Source: Nemertoderma westbladi
Taxonomy: Eukaryota; Xenacoelomorpha; Nemertodermatida; Nemertodermatidae
Assembly (NCBI GenBank): GCA_032718475.1
Contig: JAUCBJ010007011.1
Coordinates: 1-64,000 of the forward strand
Reading direction: 5' to 3'
Length of the DNA: 64,000 bases
Shown here piece after piece: positions 30,584-42,179 of the stretch. The position numbers and the translations under genes were made by a program. Numbering within the stretch: the stretch's first letter is position 1; each line of letters opens with the position of its first letter. The notes under the pieces are model-generated. The model had not been told where the DNA came from and did no database searches. It was given only the letters and a program-made list of their open reading frames with translations.

Positions 30584-32641
30584 GGGGGGTTCAGTCCTGT
30601 AATTGACATTAGAACTTCGAACATTACTGTTTGGGATTCGGCGCCATCCCCTTATATTTTCCAACTATTGGTATTTTGAAAACCGCGTATAAGGGCGAGC
30701 TTGAAACGAAATTTTTTTCAATATTGCTAAAAATTATCAAATGTAAAGTAATTCACACCCTAATTGGTCTGCTCTGTAGACACAAATAACAGGTTTGATA
30801 AAACATCATATTTAGTCCTAGACTTTTGCCTATTTGCTGCAACATTTTAACTTCAAAATTTAAGTAAGTTGACATTTTTTTTTGCCCTAAGGGAACCGAC
30901 TTCTGAAACAGGCCCTTCTCTCAACTTGATAAGTTTCGGATATTCTGGGTAAACAATTAAATTTGAAACTTGTATAATACGAGTTTGATAATAATGAAAG
31001 TAGCCATGATCTATATAATATTGGGCACGGCGCACGCACAACTAAAAAAAACAGGAATGGACATAAAAATATCTACAAAAAATAATCTAAAACAATTAAT
31101 AAAGATAAATTTAAAAAAATAAAAAATCTTAATGTATAAAATTCAAATAAAAAGTCGACCGAAAAGTGAAATCCTGGTATTCTTCACATGGGCGAAAACT
31201 AAGAACTCATTGGAAAAGCTGGCCTTGCAAGGTTTCCTAATCTAAGTGACTTGAAGATTAGCCACGATATACTGTAGAGTAGGTGGAATGTATTTTATCA
31301 AAGTCAGAAAATACTGGGAGCGGGACACCCTAAATCGCTTTTATTATAAAATGTGCGAGGCAATTTAGTCTGTTAGTGTAGTTACCTACTGAAACCTTTA
31401 CCTTTCTTCAGGTACGACAAGCTGCAGCTGTAGCATTGGGTTACCTAACCTTTAACCGGACCGGGATGCGTGCTCTACTGACTGCGTGCAGGAGTCAACT
31501 GGATCTATTTGAACGACTTATGGAGAATTTGGAACCGTCTGATGGGTTGATTAGCAAGGAATTTACAGGTTCTCAATTCTGTTACGTATGATTTTTTGAA
31601 AACGTAAATATAAATATGTCGTTTATTCCACAGTTAGAACATTACTTAAACACGTTTAATATAAAATATGTAGCATATCACATTTACAACTGTACATTCA
31701 ATATACAGGAGGAAGTAATGTACAGTATAGTTTACCAGCATTGTACTGTAAACAAGTTATTTTCTCGAAAAAATGTGTTTCCCTGACAAAAAGACTGACT
31801 AGTTTTTACAAACATCAGAAACTGACATCGGAAATGAAATCAGCGACCAGGAAAACCCCCATAGCTAAACTTTTAGCTACTGCAAGTCGAGTGTTTTATT
31901 ATATTTTGACGGGCAAACAAACAGACAGACAGAAGGGCAGACAGGCATACTTAAAAATATTTTGCCAAACTGGAAAACTGACATCAGTAATGAAATCAAC
32001 GACACGAAATCCCTCGTATTCAAAATTCCAGCTGTCCGCTTCCTTAAAAACATTCATAAATGACTATTTTAGTGAATTCGTATTGGCAGAGACATAAGTT
32101 TTTGCGCGGGAAAGTACACTATACTGTATTACACGTACTCGTTGCAAAGTATTTATTTATATTCCATAATAACTATTGCAAAGTCTCTGGCAAAACAATT
32201 AACACGGAGATGCGGCGTACAACATGAGCAGTATATAAAATGACGTTTTTCATTTTAATTGTATTTTCAGATGAGATTCGAGTGAATAAGATAATTGGTA
32301 TTCCATCGGAGCACCTTGAATGTAACGGAGGACCACCTGTACAGACGGACGCTAGGCCAATCAGCGCCGCCATGCGGCTAGCACTGCGGCGAACTCGCAG
32401 AATACGGTCGGCCTCGGAACCGAAACCACAACGCTTCACCCTGCGCTCGGCCCCGCAATCCTCCGGGTTTACTAAGTCGCCCAAGGTTGAAGGCGGTCGG
32501 ACTATCCGGAGCGCGCTAGCGGGACCCCAGCGGGGGGACCGGAGACACCGATCGGTTACTATATCGGTGGAATCGGTGGAAGGTGATTCGGTTTGTGTTC
32601 GGGAAGAGGAAGGGAATTATACTGTTGTCTTTGATGGATAG
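26711..32641 (+). CDS. ANKAR: ANKAR-like armadillo-repeat protein, last five coding exons (5' part not seen)
   Basis: Five exons join in frame: 26711-26824, 28349-28504, 30160-30387, 31412-31568 and 32271-32641, ending TAG. The first three introns are phase 0 and the fourth phase 1; each exon has an AG acceptor and a GT donor, and the lengths fit the frame. The product of about 295 residues forms armadillo-type helices (AKLSVGCWENQVILKEEQ; LAARFVASIAHTRAGVPDAL; AAAVALGYLTFNRTGM) and then a basic Arg/Ser-rich tail rich in RRTRRIRSASEPKP. The HTRAG-P-A and ALGYL-FNR words, followed by EFT-(x)n-IGIPS, match my memory of the C-terminus of ankyrin and armadillo repeat-containing protein. The ankyrin part should lie upstream, but no convincing exon was found between the transposons and 26711. 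Function in the cell is poorly known. Another ARM-repeat protein remains possible. Confidence 0.7.
26960..27213. mobile_element. MITE of 254 bp with 17-bp inverted termini
   Basis: GGGGTGTCGTTTCAGCC (26960-26976) and its exact inverse (27197-27213) bound an AT-rich interior without coding capacity. Both ends are flanked by AATT, which reads as a 4-bp target duplication, although CCAATTGG on each side leaves the boundary ambiguous. Its own transposase family is unknown. Confidence 0.75.
27232..27494 (-). mobile_element. Short LINE-derived retroposon, copy 1
   Basis: The 263-base insert is flanked by exact 10-bp duplications ATTTGCGTAC (27222-27231 and 27495-27504). On the minus strand it begins TTTGCAGGACATTGC, encodes a 60-codon frame from 27458 to 27276 (with PHGVNKHGGQPMTFLRRI and ANVMGDRELWR) and ends in a (TAG)n tail. 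The protein resembles the C-terminus of the RTE-like LINE at 37-40 kb. A second copy is in the satellite at 57822. Confidence 0.85.
28081..28161. repeat. Hairpin with arms of about 37 bases
   Basis: The left arm at 28081-28117 and the right arm at 28125-28161 are inverse copies with about two mismatches and a one-base slip near the end, around the loop CCTTAGT. The arms include GACGGCGTTAAGTAATGTCC. A related word (ACGGCGTGAGTAATGT) recurs at about 28260. Confidence 0.85.
28505..30159 (+). other. ANKAR-like intron, AT-rich, no exon seen
   Basis: The stretch holds imperfect tandem words (ATATAGTAACTGAATATATAA-like at about 28815, 28930 and 28985), TATG/TATA microsatellites and ATAATAAATAG runs at about 29080-29300. 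A short G-run lies at about 30048. No coding exon was found. Confidence 0.55.
30388..31411 (+). other. ANKAR-like intron with (GT)n and G-run
   Basis: A (GT)n tract at about 30553-30566 runs into 23 G at 30567-30589. At 30907-30916 the word TGAAACAGGC matches part of the 4.6-kb transposon terminus, but no partner end was found. No exon is seen. Confidence 0.5.
31569..32270 (+). other. ANKAR-like intron containing an inverted copy of the TCTG-linker repeat
   Basis: From about 31790 to 32050 the sequence is the reverse complement of the repeat at 1160-1990: TGACATCGGAAATGAAATC near 31823 and a related TGACATCAGTAATGAAATC about 157 bases later, with GACAGACAGA tracts between. No exon is seen. 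Confidence 0.6.
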
Positions 32642-34700
32642 CTCGGTTCGATAGGATCAAACGAAACCCATCAGCTAACAGTACTGTAGGCCTATTATAT
32701 AAATTTATTACATTAATTATAATGACTTTCTATTTAAATATAGTACAAACATTTTCTCATATTGCCATTCAAAGAAAAAATTATACAGTACTGTAGGATA
32801 TAATTATATGATATTATTAATGCCAATACGTTTTAATTAAATGTATCTTACAGTATAATGATAACTATTATTTTCCAATTATTTTATATCCTTATTTACA
32901 AACAATATATTTATCGCTTACTAAATGGAACCATATTTATTAGTAATTCCAATTGTTTGTTTATGACACTCATAACTTCTAACAGATCTGATGAAAAATA
33001 TTAACCTAAATAAGTTGTTTTCGCCTTGAGCGCGTCGTAGAGATTCGTTTCGTTTGTGATATTATAGGCAACACTGTCAATCATCAACTCGGTAGTTATT
33101 TGCTTGTTATCTTTTTTTCCTTTCATAATATGGATATTAATCTCCTAGTACCTACATACAAACTAAGGTATATAGAAAGTAGCTTAAAATCTAAGTAAAT
33201 GTTAAGTTGTAGTAACAAAGCCAACATCACACTTGATGTTCGAAATGTATTGTAAAATAACAAATTGTTAATACTGTACCTGTTATGAAGATACAGTAAT
33301 ATATTATAAGTCAAACATAACTATATTTAGATGATAGTGTGCAAAATAGTACTTTACATGATTACAGCAGGACATGGATTAGGCCACCTTTTCCTGAGGG
33401 AAATACAGAAGGATGCTGTATTTTAAAAAAATATTGATAACTCTTGTATCAAGTGATACGGGCACCGGGTGTGTGTGTAACATTAATGTTCTCTGAACCA
33501 TTCTACAGTATTTAAAAACTTTGTCGAAAACTAATTATTTTATTGTTTTGGTTAGATTCAGCCATGATCTACTAAAGATAACTAATACCTTTAGTAGGTC
33601 ATGATTCAGCCCATCTGTAACCTGGGTTTTTAGTGAAAATCTGGTATTTTTCACATGGGGTAAACTGTAAATTGAAATATAACAAGCAGCTGAAATTCTG
33701 ACATTTCTTCTTCACACGGGCCAATTTTCAGGTAAAATTAGTGAAAAATTGTTTTTAACTAATTTTCAGGAAAATTAGTTCAAAAGGTTAGAATAATTAA
33801 TTCACTAATTATTGTTAAAAATATTAGTGAGAAATATATTAAACTATTAATAGTAATGAAGTAATCGACCACTTTATTACAGTTCTCGTATCTTATAATC
33901 AAATCCACGCTAATATTTTGAAACGACTGAACATTATAAATCCAATAAAACGGGCGATATCCTGAAACCAAATTAATAGGTCCAGCCCAGTAATCGAATA
34001 ACATACAGACAGATTAAAAACTGAAACAACGTCCAAGCTAGCTGGTACCGGTACCGATCGGAGATGCCCTAGAAGATGAGTATGTAAGTAGGGTACTAAT
34101 AAAATAATACGGCCTACTACAGTACTAAATTTTTTTTTTTTTTTTTTTTTTTTTGGGACTGTTACTGATGTATATTGGATTGAGACAAATACAAACAATA
34201 AAAAAACCAACACAAAACAAACAATGGCTGTAATACCCACCACCGGGAAACAATCATACTTTAAAAATATCTTTTAGGTAGGAGTGGGAAAAGTCCAACA
34301 ATATATTATTTACAGGTTTATTAGGCTACAGTACTAAATGTTCTCATCGCACTACAGCACTACCAGACTACTGTACTACTGTCAGACATAACACTACATC
34401 ACTAGGTTATTACCGGTTGCGCCGGTCTTGGCTCAATGCAGTTTCAGGTACCCACACTTTTTCTTACTTGTACTGCAGTGATGTTGCAAACCACCTTTTG
34501 TCAGACAGTTACCGGTACACTATCATACTGCCATAATAGGCCTATGATAACCATTTATTCTTGTAAAGATGGTTTGGTTTATTATTTTGGTTCGGGTTAG
34601 TTGGTCAGGTCTCAACCCTAATTAAAACTGTAATGTAACCCGAAGTCATAATCTAAGAAATGTAGCGGAATTTCTGACATTATTACCATAAGGATAAGGC
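32642..34700. other. AT-rich intergenic DNA, no gene seen
   Basis: The stretch follows the ANKAR-like stop codon. An ATTAAA at about 32836 is a possible polyadenylation signal. A 25-base T-run lies at 34130-34154. Open frames are short and unrecognised. Confidence 0.5.
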
Positions 34701-34759
34701 CCGACAGCCCGAAGGGCCGTTAATGGACATCTGGACATGGTTAATGGAATAGTAGTCGA

Positions 34760-35960
34760 CACCATCTGACCATGTGGGCTCATATCAGAAACAACTTATT
34801 GATTTCCAACCAACAATATGGATTTCAGAAAGGTCGCTCTTGTCAGGTTGTTCACTCCAATTACTAGACGTTATAGGCAGATAGGCCTATTCAACTGGTC
34901 GCTTGCGCTTGACAACCATCAATGTATAGACTGATAGATGTGGCATACTTAGACTTCTCCAAAGCATTTGACGCTGTCCCCCACACCCATTTACTACGCA
35001 AGTTGGAATCTATTGCTGTATTGGTATCAGTGGAAACCTGTTACTTTGGATCGCTAACTTTCTCAGCGATCGGTACCAACGTGTTGTGGTAGAAGGAGAG
35101 GCGTCAGATTGGCTACCTGTTACCAGCGGTGTCCCTTAAGGTAGTGTTGCTGCCGTTTCTATTATTCTTGTCATTCGTAAATGATGTTCCATCACTTATA
35201 AACCAGCTTCTGTAACTATGCTGACGATATTAAGGACTCTTGCATATTCAACATATCTCCAAAAACATCTACTGGACCACTGCAATCTGATCTGAACATC
35301 CTGTTTAACTGGAGCGTTGTCTGGCAACTTGGCTTTAACTTAAAAAAATGCAAGGTCATGCACTTGGGCCACAAAAATCCCGAATTCCCTTACGAAATTG
35401 GCAGCCACACGCTAGCAGTCACAGATTGTGAAAAGCACCTTGGTGTCACGTTCCAGAATAATCTCTCCTTCCACGTGTATATAGCTACAATACAATAGTT
35501 AAGAAAGCGAACCGTGCTCTTGGCCTAATCAGTCGCAGTTTCCACTGTATGGTCACCCCATCAAATTGGCGAAATATGACTTTTAGAGTCGATTCAACGC
35601 CGGGCTACGAGACTCCTACCTTCTCTTGCGGCGACCTGCCGTATCCAACCAGACTCAAGCGACTCGGTCTGCCAACACTCGAGTACCGCCGTCTCCGTGC
35701 CGATCTAATACAAGTTTACCGCTATCTGTCGGGGCTCGAGGCAGTTGACTGGAGCGGAAAACTCACACTGTCATCCACTGGTCTCCGTGGACATTCACGA
35801 AAACTGGTGAAGCCGCGCGCGCGTCTGTTGGTACGCAACACTACCTTCCACTTTACAGGGTTGTTGATCGTGGAACTCACTAACTGACCCCGCGGTTACC
35901 GCACCGACCATAAACTCCTTCAAAGCGAGGCTGAACGACCATTTTAAGGGCCATCATTTG
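34760..35960 (+). pseudogene. Decayed CR1-like LINE reverse transcriptase
   Basis: Translated pieces in shifting frames show RT landmarks in order: NQQYGFQKGRSCQ, VAYLDFSKAFDAVPHTHLL, a TSGVP-type segment, an ADD-containing block, KKCKVMHLGHKNP, EKHLGVTF, and the C-terminal LPYPTRLKRLGLPTLEYRR and INSFKARLNDHF. Stop codons and frameshifts interrupt it, so no protein is made. The SKAFD-x-VPH signature is typical of CR1/jockey-type LINEs. The endonuclease half is missing. Confidence 0.8.
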
Positions 35961-36639
35961 AAATTTACTCCTTCATGTCTAACATAAAACTTTTTATACA
36001 TTCATGTACAATTAATTTTGTGATCATCTGATTAACTTGATCCAGCATAATAGTTTTTTATATAAATTTATATATATATTTTACTGATGTCTTATTCCGT
36101 TTTTACGTTTTATCATTTTAAACCTTTTATACTTTTTAAATTTTTACTTTGTCCTGTTTGCACTTTAACTCTATTAATATACTTATTTGTTCCTCATGGT
36201 TGTATTCCGTTTTTCATTCTTTTTTAATAATTATAATTAATCTATGGTTGTTATCTTACATTCTATAGACCTCCTTTGTCTTTATGTTTGTATCTAGTTT
36301 TTCATTTCATTTGTTAAATTGTTGTATATATGATCGTTATGTGATCGTTGTGATATGTTGAATCTTGTCTTATTGGTCTTTCCGACGGTTATATTGAATG
36401 ATTTTAGTAGTTTTTTTTAGATTATTTTTCATGTTCGAACCTTTTAGTCATAGTTTCACTTATTTTTATTGTTAATTTTACTTTCACAATCACAGATAGG
36501 GGGGGGGGGGGGGGGGGGAACTGGACGCAATAAATATTCATCCCTCTCCAGGGGAAATTGGACGAAAATAACAGCTGATTACTCTCAAAAATAAAACTGA
36601 ACCTGTTCTATTGTGTTTAGTTTATTGTTTTGGTTAAAA
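35961..36639. other. T-rich intergenic DNA, LINE 3' region and G-run
   Basis: T-rich sequence that may include the 3' untranslated region of the decayed LINE. A 20-base G-run lies at 36499-36518. No gene is seen. Confidence 0.45.
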
Positions 36640-36649
36640 TAACGTGTCA

Positions 36650-39600
36650 AGGTCAGGTCAGGTCCCCAGATCCTGCTACCACTATGGCAGTAATGTGGTA
36701 CTACCTGTAGCTGTCAGCCCAGTAGGGCAGGCCCGATAAGCATAGCCTATTCATTATTTAGTTGATCAAGAGTGGGTTGGTTCAGCCCCGTCAACTAAAT
36801 AAGTCACTGAGGGCTATAGCGCCTAGGGCACCATTGAAGGCAAAGGCTTGATACGCATCTGCATTTGAGATGATACAAGCCCCGCCCTGTCTATACTGGA
36901 TGCTCCTCTACCAGTGTTAGGTAACCTAACCCAGGAGGCACACTTGGTTCAGGGTGTAACAAATGGACCCCTACAGTCGGCAGCAGGGCTGTAGGCCATG
37001 GATAGGCGGAAGGTAATCAACCAACGGCTAGACATGCTGACAAGGTCGGCGGAAGGTAATCAACCAACGGCGACCTACTGCAAAGACGCTTGTAGGAGTT
37101 GCGACCACAAGCGGTTTACCCCCGCAACTGAAAGATATGAATATGAGAACCCTCCAGGAGAAATACCGGCTCGGTTGTCGCCCGGGTCAACAAGGACCGC
37201 GTCCCTCAGTGGTACACCAGGCTGGGGTCGATAAATTGGCTACTGGAACAGAAGACAGAAGAAAGAAGAACCAACCTGTTGAAATGTAAAAAGACACTAA
37301 CGATTGCTACAATGAACGCACGCACGCTGAAAGCACAGAGCAAACAGGGTGACATGGTCGCTCTGGCAATGGAATATAACATCGACATCATCTGAATCCA
37401 AGAACATCGGATTTGTCATGAAGACACTGCCATGAAGTACAATGACATTGGAAATGGATGGACGTTAGTAACAAGCTCAGCAGTAAGAAACTCGGCCAAT
37501 GCATCAATTGGTGGAGTAGGAATTCTGCTAAGCCCATCTGCACTTAAGACCCTAAACAACATCGAATCTATAAATTCCAGGGTTATGATCGCAACATTTG
37601 ATGGGAATCCCAAGACAACAGTTATATGTTGCTACAGTCCAACCAATGCATCAGAGCCAGAACAAGCAGTCAAGTTTTATGAAGAACTGACTGGACTTAT
37701 TAAGGACATCCCGAAACACAATGTTAAAGTCATTGCTGGTGACCTGAATGCGCAAATTGGCCCAGAAGACATCAAGGGTTACACCTATAACACCAGTTCT
37801 AACAGAAATGGGTACTTACTCTTAGACCTAATGGAAGAATGTGAATTGATACCAACAAACAACACATTCGAAAAGAGTAAGGGGAAGCTATGGACCTTTC
37901 AATACCCTAATGGAACCAAAGCACAACTGGATTACATCCTTATAAACAAAAAGTGGAGAAATAGCATGATCAACTGCGAGGCATACAGCTCGTTCAACCT
38001 AATTGGTTCGGACCACAGAATTGTGACTGCAGAGATCAGACTCAGTTTGAGAGCCAGCAAACCCAGGACAAGCAAGCAAATCAACTATGACTGGGAGAAA
38101 CTCAGAACTGACAATGCTGTAAAGGATGCTTATACAGTAGAAGTTCAAAACCGCTTTGAAGCACTTCAGTCAATGGATGAAGACCAATCCACCGATTCAA
38201 TATACCAGAATATAATAACAGCCCACAAGGAATCAGCTAAGAGGCATATCCCCCAGAAACCTAAACGAAAACAGTATGTGCCATGGCAAAACTCTGAGGT
38301 TACTTGTAAGAGAGAAGATCTTAAGATAGCCTACAAAGTTAAAACCGAACAACCAACAACCGAAAACATTAACAAGGTTGAGAAAGCTAAGGACGATCTT
38401 AAATTGGCCTACAACATCAGCCAGGAAAAGTACATACAGGATAAAACTGAAGCAATTACAACTGCTCACATACAGCAACAATCAAGACTTACCTGGCAAA
38501 CTGTAAATGAGGTATCTGGTCGGAAAAGTTGTGCAAAGGGGCGCCTCAAAGCCGATAGTCCTGAAGAACGTGTTGGGAAGTGGAAAAATCACTTCAGCAA
38601 CTTGCTTGGGCAGCCACCAAACATCGAGGTCAGCCCTACAAGGAAAATATATGACAAGACACTACCTATAGAAACAGGGGACTTCACACCTGCCGAACTC
38701 CAAAGAAGCATTAAAAGCATGTCCAATAATAAAGCGAGTGGATTAGATGAAATCCCAGCGGAGGTATGGAAAACCGGAGTGCTAAATAGACCATTATTGA
38801 ATGTTTGCAACCGGATGTTAAAAGGGGAAAAGCCACCACCAATTTGGACTAAAGGTCAACTAAAGCCTCTCCCCAAGAAAGGAGACCTCGGCATACCAAC
38901 AAACTATCGTGGGATCTGTCTGCTTGTGGTAGCTGCCAAAATATACAATAAAATGATTCTATATAGGATTAGGCCTCACATAGAGAAACTACTGCGTAAG
39001 AGCCAAAACGGATTTCGACCAAGTAGATCAACAATAGCTCAGATACTTGCACTACGGAGACTGATTGAAGGAATCAAGTCAAAGAATCTCCCCGCAGTCA
39101 TGACTTTTGTGGACTTCAAGAAGGCATTCGACTCCATCCATAGAGGTAAAATGCTTGAAATCCTAAGAGCTTATGGAATACCAGAAGTAATTGTTGCTGG
39201 CATTGGATTGCTATATTGTGACACAGAAGCGCAGGTACTCTCACCAGATGGTGAAACTGAGTTTTTCTCAATCCTGGCTGGCGTACTGCAAGGTGACACA
39301 TTAGCACCACTACTATTTGTAATTGTGCTGGATTACGCAATGAGGACGGCCACAAAGGGTGAAGATCTGGGATTCACACTTCAAGAACGCAGAAGTAGTA
39401 GATATCCGGCAACTACAGTCACAGACACCGACTTTGCGGATGACATCGCCCTGCTCTCTAATACGCTAGCAGATGCACAGCTTCTACTAAATAAAGTGGA
39501 GAGGGCTGCTAAGGAGGTTGGATTGCATATAAATGCTACCAAGACCGAATTCATGACCTTTAATGTTGATGGAAACTTGACAACCATTGATAATAATCAA

Positions 39601-40185
39601 CTAAGGCAGGTCGATGACTTCCAGTACCTTGGATCATGGATAGAGAGTAGCAAAAAGGACATAGAAGTTAGGAAAGCAAAGGCTTGGGTAGCTCTATCAA
39701 AAATGGATACCATCTGGAAATCAGATCTCTCCAGGCACCTGAAGACCAAGTTCTTTCGAGCCACAGTGGAAAGTGTATTTTTATACGGGGGTGAGACCTG
39801 GACACTGACTAAATCACTTGAACAACGAATTGATGGTTGCTACACAAGACTACTAAGGGCAGCCCTAAACATCAGCTGGAGACAACACATGACAAACGCC
39901 GAGCTTTATGGTACAATACCACCTGTATCAACCACCATCCGTGAACGCAGATTAAGATTCAGTGGGCACTGCTGGCGAAGTAAAGACGAGGTCATATCAG
40001 ATCTACTTTTCTGGCAACCAACTCATGGAAAGCGTAGTCGTGGACGACCGGCCATAACATATATAGATCAACTTGAAAGGGATACTGAACTTAGGAGAAA
40101 CGAAATTGCGACAACTATGGAGAATCGGGAAGCCTGGAAGGATCTCATTTCCACTGTCCGAGTTCGCTCGACCTAGTAGTAGTAG
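36650..40185 (+). mobile_element. Full-length RTE-like LINE with 10-bp target duplication
   Basis: The element is bracketed by TAACGTGTCA (36640-36649 and 40186-40195). A leader of about 500 bases precedes the reading frame. The 3' end is a short (TAG)n tail that also supplies the stop codon, giving almost no 3' untranslated region, as in RTE-type LINEs. The single interior ORF encodes endonuclease and reverse transcriptase. It lies about 200 bases upstream of the WDR18 start codon. Confidence 0.85.
37147..40176 (+). pseudogene. RTE-like LINE ORF: endonuclease plus reverse transcriptase, one in-frame stop
   Basis: The open part (37432-40176, 914 codons) has an apurinic-type endonuclease (GDLNAQIG with D104; GSDHRIV with D194 and H195) and then RT motifs (PKKGD, NYRGI, QNGFRPSRST, TFVDFKKAFDS, GVLQGDTLAPLLF, and the catalytic FADD at 670-671). 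The C-terminus has the RLRFSGHCWRSKDE and RGRPAITYI words. In the same frame the coding sense continues upstream (TLTIATMNARTL) but is cut by TGA at 37393-37395, just before IQEHR, which holds the endonuclease glutamate. Removing that stop would give about 1009 codons. One stop and an otherwise clean frame indicate recent insertion. Read-through or a start downstream cannot be excluded. Confidence 0.8.
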
Positions 40186-40388
40186 TAACGTGTCACTGTA
40201 ATCTGCTCCTTTCCCTAAATTGAGAATTTAACATTGAGGCGGGATATTAATTCGCCAAGGCGGGTTTTGCGTCGTAATTAGGCCATAGGCCTATTAATGT
40301 TAGGCCTATCTCGTATCTCGACGATGTTAATTTTATAAAATCATGTAGGCAGGTGCAGGACTACCGGTACGGTACTAACTGACTAATA

Positions 40389-41663
40389 ATGTCATTTCCT
40401 AGCGAAATATTAATCACCACCGACAGTTGCGATTCCTCCCCAAACATTAGCATCTGGGACCCTGGCAACGGTTCCCAACTGGTCACCTATAAAGGCGGGA
40501 CCAGCGTGTTACCCGGGTCTAACATCGCCGTAGTCCACGGCCAACTGCTATTAGCGGCTTCCGCTAAACAACCCTTCCTACAGGTATGGGAGCTGTCGTC
40601 CTCTAAGAAAGACCACGGATTTGAGAGAGTACCTTGTGGTCACGTGACATCTTTAGCGGTTAGCGCGTGTTCTTCTTACACTGCCGCCGCGATTCAAGAA
40701 CAGATTCAGGTTTGGGAAACTCTAAGTGGCAGACTGGTTGGGTCAGTGAGTCGTCACTACCAAGCAGTACGGTGTCTCTCCTTCACGGACGACGGGGGAC
40801 ATTTAATCAGCGGTGCCGACGATAACCTGGTTATCGCGTGGCCGTTGTACCGACTAGTAACCAAGGAGATTGGTGCCAGCGAGCGCAACCAAGCCCGCTG
40901 GACGTGGGCGTCCCATTCGCTGCCTGTAACCGCGTTGCGATGTCGGGAGCAGCGGGTGGCGTCCGCTTCGTTGGACGCCACCGTCAGGTTGACCTGTCTG
41001 CGTACCGGCGTGCAACTCGCTAGGTTCCTATTCGACAGCCCCGTTACCGCGGTAACTATAGACTCAGCGCAACGCCATCTAGCGGCCGGGGACGAAGGCG
41101 GCAACTTGTATTTAGTTTGTCTTTATTCGGGGAATCATGCCGCCGCCGCTGGGGGCGTCGTGGCTCAAAGCGAATCTCCTCGGTTTGTTGGGCACAGACT
41201 GCGGATAACCGGGGTGTCTCTGAGCGCGGACGGACGTTGGTTGGTCAGCGGGAGCGACGACCGCACCGCTAGAGTGTGGGACCTCCACAGTCGGCAGTGT
41301 CTCCGCGTTCTGGAACATAAAGGGCCGGTTACCAACGTGCTGTTGTTGTTGACCCCGTCGGTATTCTCGCGTCCCGCAGTCGTCGGGGTCCGAATCCCGC
41401 GGCTCCACGGCGGTGTCTCCGACGCGAGGGACCTCGTTACGGTCCCGTTCGGCGTCGGTCCGCCGAGCGGGTGGTTCGAGGAGCCGATCGAGACCGACTC
41501 GGATGATCGACTCGTCGACTCGGTTAAACCCGAGGAATCTTCGTCGCTCCTCGCGGCGGAATATAAGGCGGAAGTGGAGCGGTTGAAACGAATTAACCAG
41601 CGGCTGTTTACCTTTAAAGCGGCGCAAATATTACAAACTGAAAGTGAATCTAATGATAGTTAA
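40389..41663 (+). CDS. WDR18: WD repeat-containing protein 18, single exon, 424 aa
   Basis: WDR18 (yeast Ipi3) is a WD-repeat subunit of the PELP1-TEX10-WDR18 complex needed for late 60S ribosomal subunit maturation in the nucleus. The protein has a TDS-x(n)-WDPGNGSQLVTYKGG start, then WD blades (IQVWETLSGRLVGSVSRHY; ISGADDNLVIAWPL; GHRLRITGVSLSADGRWLVS followed by GSDDRTARVWDL). It ends with an amphipathic EYKAEVERLKRINQRLF helix typical of the family C-terminus. Length fits the family (about 430). An in-frame TGA lies 9 bases before the ATG. No intron interrupts it, unlike most animal orthologues. The exon is GC- and CpG-rich against AT-rich flanks. A retrocopy cannot be excluded, but the frame is intact. 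Confidence 0.92.
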   Translation: MSFPSEILITTDSCDSSPNISIWDPGNGSQLVTYKGGTSVLPGSNIAVVHGQLLLAASAKQPFLQVWELSSSKKDHGFERVPCGHVTSLAVSACSSYTAAAIQEQIQVWETLSGRLVGSVSRHYQAVRCLSFTDDGGHLISGADDNLVIAWPLYRLVTKEIGASERNQARWTWASHSLPVTALRCREQRVASASLDATVRLTCLRTGVQLARFLFDSPVTAVTIDSAQRHLAAGDEGGNLYLVCLYSGNHAAAAGGVVAQSESPRFVGHRLRITGVSLSADGRWLVSGSDDRTARVWDLHSRQCLRVLEHKGPVTNVLLLLTPSVFSRPAVVGVRIPRLHGGVSDARDLVTVPFGVGPPSGWFEEPIETDSDDRLVDSVKPEESSSLLAAEYKAEVERLKRINQRLFTFKAAQILQTESESNDS

Positions 41664-42179
41664 AATTTATATTTTTAATAATAGTTAAAAAAGATGGTAA
41701 CAGTGAATTTCAATTATTTCGCAGTTGTTTATCTGTTTAGTTAGATTTATTATTGCCATGGGAATAGCGAGATTAGCTTTGAGACAACCAAATTATTTTG
41801 CTCACATTATGCTAACTTATCAGACTACGTACCCGTAGTTGCTCACATTATGCTAACTTATCAGCCTACGTCCCCGTAGTTGCTCACATTATGCTAACTT
41901 ATCAGCCTACGTACCCGTAGTTGCTCACATTATGCTAACTTATCAGCCTACGTCCCCGTAGTTGCTCACATAATGCTAACTTATCAGCCTACTTACCCGT
42001 AGTTGCTCACATAATGCTCACTTATCAGCCATGCACGTCCCCGTAGTTGCTCACATTATGCTAACTTATCAGCCTACGTACCCGTAGTTGCTCACATTAT
42101 GCTAACTTATCAGCCTACGTACCCGTAGTTGCTCACATTATGCTAACATATCAGCCTACGTCCCCGTAGTTGCTCACAT

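Noticed and set aside
30906-30925. Word TGAAACAGGC resembling the right end of the 4.6-kb transposon
   Set aside because: Only 10 bases match and no convincing left partner or duplication was found nearby.
36998-37234. 78-codon open frame before the LINE ORF
   Set aside because: It is in a different frame from the endonuclease, has no recognisable domain, and overlaps the start of the frame that continues into the LINE protein.
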